This document shows positions 1-6,406 of a DNA stretch of 6,539 nucleotides, piece after piece; the stretch's first letter is position 1; every line of letters begins with the position of its first letter. The stretch lies in contig JAMONW010000146.1 in the NCBI GenBank assembly GCA_027066355.1, forward strand, positions 1 through 6,539, given 5' to 3'. A program made the translations under genes and the position numbers. The stretch is from Campylobacteraceae bacterium (lineage in GTDB: Bacteria > Campylobacterota > Campylobacteria > Campylobacterales > Sulfurovaceae). The notes under the pieces are model-generated. The model did no database searches. It had not been told where the DNA came from and saw only the letters and a list, made by a program, of their open reading frames with translations.

Positions 1-60
1 CAACACTCTCAAATCCTCTAATATTGGAACACTCATTGCATAGCTATAATTTTGTTTTTG

Positions 61-144
61 TGGAAGCAAGGTTTTAACCTTACCAAAGAGTTTAGTATGC
101 TCTTATAAATTATATTTTTAGCCGAGGTTGAAACCTCGGTTCCA
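61..144. repeat. REPIN-like palindromic repeat, copy A
   Basis: An 84-bp unit opens with TGGAAGC and closes with GGTTCCA. Its two 24-bp ends (61-84 and 121-144) are inverted copies of each other (18 of 24 positions agree). Each end also folds on itself: AAGGTT/AACCTT at the left and CCGAGGTT/AACCTCGG with a 2-nt loop at the right. The 36-bp spacer is AT-rich. The base before each end, read outward to inward, makes the tetranucleotide GTGG. Two inverted REP-like palindromes around a short spacer is the plan of REPIN elements, which are moved in trans by REP-associated tyrosine transposases (RAYTs). No transposase lies in the window and no target-site duplication is evident. That it is a repeat is certain; the REPIN label is inference. 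Confidence 0.75.
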
Positions 145-224
145 CTCTTAGAAGTTATATTTTAGCCAAGCTTCTTGTGTTGCACTCTTTGAAAAAAGCT
201 CAGCTCCAAAGAGCTTGTTTGTTT
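145..224. repeat. Decayed partial copy of the repeat family
   Basis: Bases 145-170 (CTCTTAGAAGTTATATTTTAG and on) align with the second half of the spacer and start of the right end of the 84-bp repeat (318-340), with one base missing and a few changes. Bases 204-224 (CTCCAAAGAGCTTG...) resemble the sequence at and just after the end of the second copy (352-372). The middle, where the right-hand palindrome should be, is not recognisable. It may be a third copy that has decayed or been rearranged. The similarity is by eye and only moderate. Confidence 0.35.
192..216 (-). terminator. Possible Rho-independent terminator (minus strand)
   Basis: Read on the minus strand, AAGCTC (216-211) can pair with GAGCTT (201-196) around a 9-nt loop, followed directly by TTTT then C (195-191). 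This is a plausible though short terminator hairpin pointing away from leuC, about 200 bp past the leuC stop codon. An alternative hairpin GCTC/GAGC (203-214) competes with it. If real, the leuC transcript would include the second palindromic repeat in its 3' tail. Confidence 0.3.
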
Positions 225-273
225 CTCATCTTCTAACACTATAATTTAAGCTTAGATGTAAGTTTCTCTTTTT

Positions 274-357
274 TGGAAGCAAGGTTTTAACCTTGCCAAA
301 AAGTTTAGTATGCTCTTAGAAATTATATTTTTAGCCGAGGTTAACACCTCGCTTCCA
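274..357. repeat. REPIN-like palindromic repeat, copy B
   Basis: This is the second 84-bp copy, in the same orientation as the one at 61-144 and differing at only 6 positions. Its ends (274-297 and 334-357) match each other at 20 of 24 positions in inverted orientation, a better match than in the first copy: it opens TGGAAGC and closes GCTTCCA. The left end forms a perfect 8-bp hairpin, GCAAGGTT-TT-AACCTTGC. The right end forms CGAGGT-TAAC-ACCTCG. The 36-bp spacer differs from the other copy at 2 positions, so the whole unit, spacer included, was copied. It lies about 60 bp beyond the leuC stop codon and could act as a hairpin in leuC mRNA, but no U-run follows, so it is not a classical terminator. 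Confidence 0.75.
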
Positions 358-417
358 GAGAGCTTGTTTTTTGTTTTATATTTTCCAATACGGAATATTT
401 TTATTGTTACCTCTTGC

Positions 418-1692
418 TTATCTAGGGTCCACAATCTTTCCAGCCAATGCACTAGCTGCTGCTACTGCTGAATTTGCTAGGTAAATTTCACTGCTTCTTG
501 CACCCATTCTACCTACAAAGTTTCTATTTGTAGTAGCAACGCACCTCTCACCATCTCCTAAAATTCCCATATATCCACCCAAACATGCACCACAAGTTGG
601 GTTAGATACAACTGCTCCAGCTTCTATCAAATCTCTTATATAGCCTTTATCTTGTGCTTCTAGGAAAATTCTTTGAGTTGCTGGAGTTACTATCATTCTA
701 ACACCTCTTGCAACTCTTTTGCCCTTAACAATCTTTGCTGCCATCTCTAAATCTTCTAAGCGCCCATTTGTGCAGCTTCCTATCATTACTTGATCAATTT
801 TAATATCATCACTAACTGCAGTTTCTATGCTTTTTCCATTTTCTGGCAAGAATGGGTATGCAACTACAGGGCTTAGTTTATCTAAATCTATTGTTATAGT
901 TTGCACATAATTTGCATCTTCATCAGAGTAGAAGTATTTTGGCTCAGCTCTTAAGCCTCCATTTCTTTTCTCTACCTCTTTTAAATACTCTTTTGTAATC
1001 TCATCAACTGCAAAAATACCATTTTTTGCTCCAGCTTCAATTGCCATATTTGCAATTGAAAATCTATCTGCCATACTCAAATGTGCTACACCTTCACCTG
1101 TAAATTCAAGTGCTTTATAAAGTGCGCCATCAACACCCAAAATTCTAATAACTTCTAAGATAATATCTTTTCCATAAACATGCTTACCTGGTTTGCCTTT
1201 TAATTCAACTTTAATACTCTCAGGCACCTTAAACCAATTGCCACCTGTAATTATTGCAAAGCTAATATCTGTGCTTCCCATACCTGTTGCAAAAGCCCCA
1301 AGTGCGCCATGTGTGCAAGTATGGCTATCTGCTCCAATAATTACATCACCAGGAATAACAAGCCCCTTTTCTGGTAAAAGTGCATGTTCAATACCCATAT
1401 CTTTCTCATCAAAAAAGTATTTTAAATTATGCTCATAAGCAAAATCTCTACTAATTTTTGCTTGGTTTGCACTTGCAATATCTTTTGCTGGAATGTAGTG
1501 GTCCATAACAATTGCAAAACCATCTGGATTTGCCAATTTTTTTGCTCCACTCTCTTTGAAAGCTTTAATAGAAATTGGTGTAGTAATATCATTTCCAATT
1601 GTCATATCAATAGGAACCCTAACAATCTCTCCTGCTTTTACTTCACGCCCTGCATGGTCGCTAAAAATCTTCTCAGTAATGGTTAAACCCAT
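418..1692 (-). CDS. leuC: 3-isopropylmalate dehydratase large subunit (LeuC)
   Basis: This is the large, iron-sulfur subunit of isopropylmalate isomerase, which with LeuD converts 2-isopropylmalate to 3-isopropylmalate in leucine synthesis in the cytoplasm. The 424 residues cover the whole aconitase-like fold and match the short LeuC type (about 420 residues) rather than the ~466-residue E. coli type. Visible motifs are MDHYIP at 63-68, ADSHTCTHG at 121-129, and the three [4Fe-4S] ligands: Cys307 in IGSCTNGR and Cys367 and Cys370 in NPTCGACLG. NRNFVGRMG is at 389-397. The ATG is preceded by AGAGGA (1705-1700) with a 7-nt gap. No leuD or leuB lies next to it in the window; the 417 bp downstream hold only repeats. 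Homoaconitase-like relatives share these motifs, but LeuC is the likelier role in this background. Confidence 0.95.
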   Translation of the reverse strand: MGLTITEKIFSDHAGREVKAGEIVRVPIDMTIGNDITTPISIKAFKESGAKKLANPDGFAIVMDHYIPAKDIASANQAKISRDFAYEHNLKYFFDEKDMGIEHALLPEKGLVIPGDVIIGADSHTCTHGALGAFATGMGSTDISFAIITGGNWFKVPESIKVELKGKPGKHVYGKDIILEVIRILGVDGALYKALEFTGEGVAHLSMADRFSIANMAIEAGAKNGIFAVDEITKEYLKEVEKRNGGLRAEPKYFYSDEDANYVQTITIDLDKLSPVVAYPFLPENGKSIETAVSDDIKIDQVMIGSCTNGRLEDLEMAAKIVKGKRVARGVRMIVTPATQRIFLEAQDKGYIRDLIEAGAVVSNPTCGACLGGYMGILGDGERCVATTNRNFVGRMGARSSEIYLANSAVAAASALAGKIVDPR

Positions 1693-1722
1693 CTTTTTAT
1701 CCTCTAAAATATATTTTGTGCG

Positions 1723-1728
1723 ATTATA
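1723..1728 (-). promoter_or_regulatory. leuC promoter, extended -10 box
   Basis: On the minus strand TTTTTTGATATAATCGC contains a perfect TATAAT preceded by TG one base away (an extended -10) and by a T-run. No good -35 is seen, as is usual for the main sigma factor in Campylobacterota. The inferred start of transcription near 1716 gives a leader of about 24 nt carrying the AGAGGA ribosome binding site. So leuC probably has its own promoter rather than depending on the transporter gene upstream. Confidence 0.65.
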
Positions 1729-1801
1729 TCAAAAAAGTGCTTAGTATGTTTTTGCCCTAAACAAAACAATCAAAGAGTCAAATATTTTCTATATTCTATT
1801 T

Positions 1802-2671
1802 TTACTTTTTTTGCGCTACATAAAGCCCCATTAAAATCAAAGCACCTCCAAATATCATTGCAGGAGTTAAACTCTCATTTAAAAAATATACTCCTCCAAG
1901 CGCTGTAATTAGTGGGACTAAATAGATATAGTTACTTGCACTAATTGAACCAATTTTCTCAATTCCTTGTTGCCAAAGTATAAATGCAAGAGTTGATGAT
2001 AATACCCCTAAATATGCAATATTTAGCCAAACTGCTGGAACTTTTAAAACCTCTATATTAAAACTTTTACTAAAACTAAAATAGTAAATTAGCATAAAAA
2101 TCAAACCATAAAAGAAACTTTTTCTTGTTATTGTAATATAGTGATATCTCTTAGAGGCAAATTTTAGAGCCACTGAATATATAGCAAAAACAGTAGCTCC
2201 AAGTAGTGCTAAAAGATCTCCTTTTAGGCGTATTTCAAACTTTGCACCATCAAACAAAATTAGAGCAATTCCTACAATTGCAATTAAAAAGCCAATAATT
2301 AAATTTCTACTTAAACTCTCATCTTTGCTAAATATATGTGCTGTTATTGCTGTTATAATTGGAATTGCACCCATGTAGAGTCCAACATTTGTAGCTTGAG
2401 TAAATTTAAGTGCAAAATTCTCTAAAATAAAATATAAAAATATACCCAAAAAGCCAAGTAAAACAAAATATAACTCATCTTTAAAACTCTTTGGAATTAA
2501 CTCTTTTGGGTAGATAATAGTTAAAATAATTAATGCAATTAAAAAGCGAAGTATCATATTTTCAATTGGGCTAATATACTCAAGCAGAGCCTTATTACTA
2601 ACAAAAGCAAAACTCCAAATAGTAATAGTAACAAAGGCAAAAAAATGCCCCAAAAGTCTATTTTTAGACAT
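1802..2671 (-). CDS. EamA-family (DMT superfamily) transporter
   Basis: This is a 289-residue integral inner-membrane protein with about ten hydrophobic helices, roughly at residues 8-25, 35-53, 67-85, 93-112, 123-140, 151-170, 185-200, 211-231, 241-263 and 269-287. They form two five-helix halves. This is the length and pattern of the EamA/RhaT-type drug/metabolite exporters. Each half has family-like patches, such as the N-terminal TIWSFAFVSNKAL and the late ASNYIYLVPLITALGGVYFLNE. It ends with a short basic tail (AQKK), as many members do. The substrate cannot be told; relatives export amino acids, other metabolites or drugs. The ATG has only a weak purine stretch (AGAGAA) before it. The outer-membrane protein gene ends 32 bp upstream on the same strand, so read-through is possible despite a separate promoter. 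Confidence 0.88.
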   Translation of the reverse strand: MSKNRLLGHFFAFVTITIWSFAFVSNKALLEYISPIENMILRFLIALIILTIIYPKELIPKSFKDELYFVLLGFLGIFLYFILENFALKFTQATNVGLYMGAIPIITAITAHIFSKDESLSRNLIIGFLIAIVGIALILFDGAKFEIRLKGDLLALLGATVFAIYSVALKFASKRYHYITITRKSFFYGLIFMLIYYFSFSKSFNIEVLKVPAVWLNIAYLGVLSSTLAFILWQQGIEKIGSISASNYIYLVPLITALGGVYFLNESLTPAMIFGGALILMGLYVAQKK

Positions 2672-2691
2672 AGATTCTCTTTTTTAGAGCA

Positions 2692-2697
2692 ATTATA
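2692..2697 (-). promoter_or_regulatory. EamA transporter promoter, extended -10 box
   Basis: On the minus strand, GTTATGATATAATTGC carries TATAAT with an upstream TG, almost the same string as before leuC. It fits into the 32-bp gap after the upstream gene's stop codon and would give a leader of under 20 nt. The compact placement suggests an independent start for the transporter gene. Confidence 0.6.
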
Positions 2698-2703
2698 TCA
2701 TAA

Positions 2704-3246
2704 CTATAGACTAATTTTAATTCCTACAGATACATTCTTGCTATCAAGATTTTTTAACTTAATATCTTTTGCTTTTTCAATATTATTACCATAATCAGTA
2801 TATCCAACAAATACCGCAGCATTATCATTTAAGTCATAATTTGCCTCTATACCATAAGTAAATGTTGTCTTTTTACTCTTGATTTTTTTATAAGTATCAT
2901 ATAACTCAAACTCTCCATCAGTTTTAACCATACCCATTTTAGGAGTAAATGAAAAACCTGTCCCTGGCAAATAGATATTATAAACTGCAAATAAGCCATA
3001 TCTGCTTATATCAGATTTTGAAAACTCTGGATGCTCACTAATATTTTTACTATATTCAAATCTAAGTCCTGCACCAAGCAATAATGAATACTCAAAGTGT
3101 CCTGTTACATAGTTGTCTCTGTTTTTACCTTTGCTATATGCTAAACCTATCTCTTGAATAGAGTTATCAAATATCGATGTTGCCGCCCCTAAACCAGCAG
3201 AAAATAGATAACTTGAAGCTACTGCAGAAAGTAATAATTTCCTCAT
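2704..3246 (-). CDS. Small outer-membrane beta-barrel protein
   Basis: The protein has 180 residues when started at the ATG at 3246. That start is chosen because AAGGG (3257-3253) lies 6 nt upstream and because it opens a textbook signal peptide: MRKLLLSAVASSYLFSAG, then LGAA, with cleavage likely near residue 20-22. The frame stays open to an ATG at 3375, but that 43-residue extension is a hydrophobic artefact spanning the promoter. The mature part alternates polar and hydrophobic residues in strand-length blocks rich in Tyr, Phe and Gly, for example IQEIGLAYSKG, SLLLGAGLRFEYSK, GLFAVYNIYL, TFTYGIEANYDL, AAVFVGYTDYG and the final VSVGIKISL. That fits a roughly eight-stranded barrel of the OMP_b-brl/OmpA-like kind in the outer membrane. 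Its exact role is unknown; I do not recognise a named gene. Confidence 0.8.
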   Translation of the reverse strand: MRKLLLSAVASSYLFSAGLGAATSIFDNSIQEIGLAYSKGKNRDNYVTGHFEYSLLLGAGLRFEYSKNISEHPEFSKSDISRYGLFAVYNIYLPGTGFSFTPKMGMVKTDGEFELYDTYKKIKSKKTTFTYGIEANYDLNDNAAVFVGYTDYGNNIEKAKDIKLKNLDSKNVSVGIKISL

Positions 3247-3275
3247 ATCAAACCCTTTATATTTTTTGATATTAA

Positions 3276-3281
3276 ATTGTA
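3276..3281 (-). promoter_or_regulatory. Outer-membrane protein gene promoter, extended -10 box
   Basis: On the minus strand, AGTTATGATACAATTTA has TACAAT with an upstream TG. It is about 30 bp before the chosen ATG at 3246 and gives a leader of about 23 nt with the AAGGG ribosome binding site. Its position inside the longer open frame supports the shorter protein. Confidence 0.55.
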
Positions 3282-3406
3282 TCATAACTTTTATTAAGAA
3301 AAGTTGGGGTAAATAATTGATAATTAAAAATAGAAGTTCTAAAACGCTTAAAAATACTAAAAGCACTACAACCATGCTACTAACTAAAATTATATATGAA
3401 CTTAGC

Positions 3407-3412
3407 TATAAT
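3407..3412 (+). promoter_or_regulatory. mutS7 promoter, -10 box
   Basis: TATAAT in TTAGCTATAATAACTT lies 25 bp before the TTG start codon. Transcription would begin near 3419, leaving a leader of about 19 nt that just contains the ribosome binding site. Unlike the three minus-strand promoters it lacks the upstream TG. The A/T-rich stretch 3381-3400 lies upstream and no clear -35 is seen. Confidence 0.5.
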
Positions 3413-3425
3413 AACTTAAAAAATT

Positions 3426-3430
3426 TAAGG
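3426..3430 (+). promoter_or_regulatory. Ribosome binding site deciding the mutS7 TTG start
   Basis: TAAGG is 7 nt before the TTG at 3438. The TAA of this motif (3426-3428) is also an in-frame stop, so the frame cannot begin further upstream. The next in-frame start codon is ATG at residue 42, just before the mismatch-recognition motif. The motif's spacing therefore supports TTG as the true start. Confidence 0.7.
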
Positions 3431-3437
3431 CGTATAT

Positions 3438-6362
3438 TTGGATACTCAAAAGAGCTTTTTAAATGATTTATTAAATGATAAAAAGAGGTTACTTACCGAA
3501 ATTTACTTTGAGCTTCAAGAGTATTTTGAAAAAAAGTATGGTAGCAACACTATTGTTTTAATGGAGATTGGCTCTTTTTTTGAGGTTTATGAGGTAAATA
3601 CACCAGAGCTTAAAATTGGAAAAGCCAAAGAGATTGCAGAATTTTTAAATATTCAGCTAACGCGCAAAAATAAATCTATTTTAGAAAATTCAATATCTAA
3701 CCCACTAATGGCAGGAGTGCCAAATTTTGCGCTTGAGCGCTATTTAAACCGCCTTGTGCAGAGCAAAAAATACACAATTGTTCTTATTCGCCAAAAGGGT
3801 GAGCCACCAAATGTAAAGCGCTATTTATCTAATATTATCTCTCCTGGAACCAACTTTGATTATAGTGTTGAATCAAGCGAAAATTTTATTGTATCTTTAA
3901 TTATTGGCGAAAATAGAGGTATATATTATGCTGGATATAGCGCTATTGATGTAACAACTGGCAAATGCTTTGTAAATGAGCTTTTTTCTACAAGAGATGA
4001 CAAAACATACGCTTTAGATGAAATCTTTAACCTTTTGCAAACTTACAATACAAGCGAAATTGTGCTTACCTTTGAGGGTGATATTGATAGAGATTTTGTG
4101 CAAAACTATCTTGAATTTAGCGATAATTTTACAATAAATCAAAACAAAAAACGCCCCAAAATTACATACCAAAATGAGCTTTTTGCAAATGTATTTTTAA
4201 TAAAATCTATTCTTAGCCCAATTGAGTATCTCGATTTAGAGCTATATCCATATGCTAGTGAATCTTTAGCAATATTAATAGATTTTATAATTGAACACGA
4301 TAGCGCAATTATCGAAAAACTTAATCGCCCAGAGTTTCTTGGAAATAAGCACTTTGTCTATCTTGGTAATAATGCACTAGAGCAACTCAATATAATTTCG
4401 CGCAACCCAGATGAGATAACACTTTTAAAGCTACTTGATTTTAGCTCTACTCCAATTGGCAAACGCCTCCTAAAAGAGCGCCTTTTAAACCCAATTATTG
4501 ATGAAAAAGAGTTAAATAGAAGATATACTCAAATTGAGCTACTCTTAAATGATTACAACACACTAGAAAGCACTCTAAAGCAAATTTATGATTTAGAGAG
4601 AATTTTGCGCCGAATAAAGCTAAAAAAGCTTCACCCTTTTGAGATAAACTATCTGCACTCATCACTTTACTCTATAGAGAAGCTGTTTAACCAAACCAAA
4701 GAGTATAATCTTGATATTGAGAGTTTTAATACTCAAGAAGTTTATAACTTTAGATTAGAGCTTGAGAAGAGTTTTAATTTTGATAAGAGTGCAAAATATA
4801 CAAAAGAGCAAATAGAGGGGAACTTTTTTAACCACGGAGTTGATGCACAAATTGACTCTATCCAAGAGAAAATGGCAAAGCTATATAGTAATTTAGAGCT
4901 TATAAAAGAGCATATTAACTCTATGTTTGATGGCACTCAAAGTAGTGCAGGAATTGGGTTTTTAGAGAGTGAGGGCTTTTTTATACACTTGACTAAAAAT
5001 CGCTTCTCTATGATTGAAAAGGCTCTGCAAGAGAGCTTTATTAGCATAGAAGGAGAGCATCTATTTTTTAAAGATTTCAACTTTAAGCGCCTTAAAAATA
5101 GTGTAAAAATTAGTAGCAGTTTTATAGATGAAATTTCGCGTGAATATACATCACTTCAAGTGCAATTAATTGCAATTGTAAAAGATACATTTAATAGGGT
5201 TTTAGATGAACTAGAGTTAAAATATAGCGCACTTTTAGAGCGCCTTATTGGATTTATTGGAGAGCTTGATTTTGCAATTAGTGGGGCAAAGTGTGCAAAA
5301 ACTTATAACTACTCAAAGCCAGAGATTACCCAAGAGAGGGTGTTAGAGTTTATTGGGCTTCGACACCCAATAATTGAATCGCGCGAGGAGAATGGCATCT
5401 ACATTCCAAACGATTTATATCTTGGTGAAATCTTAGATGATATAGAGCATAACCACATTACACTTGAAGCTAGTGATAACAAAGAGGTAAGTGGAGTTTT
5501 ACTTTATGGAATAAATTCAAGTGGAAAAAGCTCTTTAATGAAGAGTGTTGGAATTGCTGTAATTATGGCTCAAGCTGGGCTTTTTGTGCCATCTGCTTCT
5601 ATGCGCTTTGGCTTGGTAGATAAGCTATTTACAAGAATTGTAAGTAAAGATAATTTATATAAAGGTTTATCAACCTTTGCAATTGAGATGCTAGAGCTTA
5701 AAAATATATTTAATCGTGCAACCCAAAATTCGCTTATTTTAGGAGATGAGATAAGCCATGGAACCGAAACTTTTTCGGCTCTTTCAATTGTAAGTTCAGC
5801 AATTAAAAAATTAAATAAAATTGGAAGCTACTTCCTTTTTGCAACCCATTTACATCAATTACCTCAACTTAAACCAATTAAAGAGTTAGATACCCTTATA
5901 TTCTTGCATCTTGGCGTTACTTATGATGAAGCCCAAGATAAGCTAATTTACAACAGAAAACTTGAAATTGGTAGTGGTAGCACCCTTTATGGTTTAGAGT
6001 TTGCAAAGGCACTACATCTTGATAAAGAGTTTTTAGAAGATGCCTATAAAATTAGAAAAGAGCTAACAGGTAATTTTGATGAACTAGAGCTTCTTAAAAA
6101 ACAAAAAAAGAGTCGCTATAATAAACGCGTATTCTTAACTAAATGTGCAATTTGTAATGAAGCAGTAGAAGATGTGCATCACATATCCCCACAAGCAAAA
6201 TCTAAAGATGGATTTATAGAGCATTACAAAACAAACCACAAATACAACCTAATCCCACTATGCAAAAAACACCACGATATGGTGCATAATGGCAAATTAA
6301 TAATTAGTGGTTTTGTTATGACAAATGAGGGATTAAAATTGCACTATAGCGAGGTAGAATAG
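3438..6362 (+). CDS. MutS7-type mismatch repair protein fused to an HNH endonuclease
   Basis: This 974-residue DNA-repair ATPase has a nuclease tail. Domains in order, by eye: mismatch-binding domain I (about 25-140) with GSFFEVY at 45-51, where Phe47-x-Glu49 matches the mismatch-wedging Phe-x-Glu of MutS1; connector (150-290); lever and clamp (310-620); ATPase (635-880). The ATPase shows Walker A GINSSGKSS at 691-699, signature STFAIEM at 745-751, Walker B Asp770-Glu771 in LILGDE, and His804 in FATHLH. A short basic linker (KKQKKSRYNKR) leads to an HNH domain at about 900-955: CAIC at 903-906, His914-His915, Asn937 and LCKKHHDMVH at 941-950, with Cys903, Cys906, Cys942 and His945 as likely zinc ligands. 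This order is that of MutS7, also seen in octocoral mitochondrial mtMutS. Known MutS1 proteins need MutL or MutH to cut; here recognition and cutting may share one chain. The frame is intact and starts at TTG. Confidence 0.93.
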   Translation: MDTQKSFLNDLLNDKKRLLTEIYFELQEYFEKKYGSNTIVLMEIGSFFEVYEVNTPELKIGKAKEIAEFLNIQLTRKNKSILENSISNPLMAGVPNFALERYLNRLVQSKKYTIVLIRQKGEPPNVKRYLSNIISPGTNFDYSVESSENFIVSLIIGENRGIYYAGYSAIDVTTGKCFVNELFSTRDDKTYALDEIFNLLQTYNTSEIVLTFEGDIDRDFVQNYLEFSDNFTINQNKKRPKITYQNELFANVFLIKSILSPIEYLDLELYPYASESLAILIDFIIEHDSAIIEKLNRPEFLGNKHFVYLGNNALEQLNIISRNPDEITLLKLLDFSSTPIGKRLLKERLLNPIIDEKELNRRYTQIELLLNDYNTLESTLKQIYDLERILRRIKLKKLHPFEINYLHSSLYSIEKLFNQTKEYNLDIESFNTQEVYNFRLELEKSFNFDKSAKYTKEQIEGNFFNHGVDAQIDSIQEKMAKLYSNLELIKEHINSMFDGTQSSAGIGFLESEGFFIHLTKNRFSMIEKALQESFISIEGEHLFFKDFNFKRLKNSVKISSSFIDEISREYTSLQVQLIAIVKDTFNRVLDELELKYSALLERLIGFIGELDFAISGAKCAKTYNYSKPEITQERVLEFIGLRHPIIESREENGIYIPNDLYLGEILDDIEHNHITLEASDNKEVSGVLLYGINSSGKSSLMKSVGIAVIMAQAGLFVPSASMRFGLVDKLFTRIVSKDNLYKGLSTFAIEMLELKNIFNRATQNSLILGDEISHGTETFSALSIVSSAIKKLNKIGSYFLFATHLHQLPQLKPIKELDTLIFLHLGVTYDEAQDKLIYNRKLEIGSGSTLYGLEFAKALHLDKEFLEDAYKIRKELTGNFDELELLKKQKKSRYNKRVFLTKCAICNEAVEDVHHISPQAKSKDGFIEHYKTNHKYNLIPLCKKHHDMVHNGKLIISGFVMTNEGLKLHYSEVE

Positions 6363-6376
6363 CTTATATTGATATA

Positions 6377-6392
6377 GAGGGTAGATACCCTC
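6377..6392. other. Short perfect inverted repeat between convergent genes
   Basis: GAGGGTA and TACCCTC (7 bp) flank a 2-nt centre in the 44-bp gap between mutS7 and the gene converging on it. In practice this is about a 6-bp stem with a 4-nt loop. The site is where a shared bidirectional terminator would be expected, but neither strand has a U-run after the stem, so termination is only a guess. Confidence 0.35.
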
Positions 6393-6406
6393 CTTAAAGA
6401 AATTCA

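Noticed and set aside
1..36. A minus-strand ATG at 36-34 opening a 12-codon frame (MSVPILEDLRVL) off the left edge.
   Set aside because: There is no Shine-Dalgarno before it, and two plus-strand frames are also open over the same bases. Too short to support; it does not resemble the start of LeuD.
61..357. The repeats considered as a two-repeat CRISPR array.
   Set aside because: The units are 84 bp, doubly palindromic and not separated by spacers of regular size; no cas gene is near.
252..452. A 66-codon minus-strand open frame over the second repeat and the end of leuC.
   Set aside because: It runs through the palindromic repeat and overlaps leuC, has no ribosome binding site and no recognisable protein character.
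1193..1744. Plus-strand open frames opposite leuC.
   Set aside because: They are antisense shadows of a strongly conserved gene, with Cys- and Ser-rich nonsense composition.
3247..3375. Upstream extension of the outer-membrane protein with a very hydrophobic 43-residue lead.
   Set aside because: The internal ATG has a good ribosome binding site and a proper signal peptide, and a promoter box lies inside the extension.
3575..3581. A run of seven T within the codons for the mismatch motif, considered as a phase-variable tract.
   Set aside because: Seven T is common by chance in DNA this AT-rich, and it encodes conserved Phe-Phe codons.
4742..4936. A 64-codon minus-strand open frame inside mutS7.
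   Set aside because: It lies entirely antisense to the lever/clamp coding region and has no start signals.
6392..6400. AAGGAGGG on the minus strand, resembling a strong ribosome binding site.
   Set aside because: No start codon follows at a usable distance; it leads only into the end of mutS7 and overlaps the inverted repeat.
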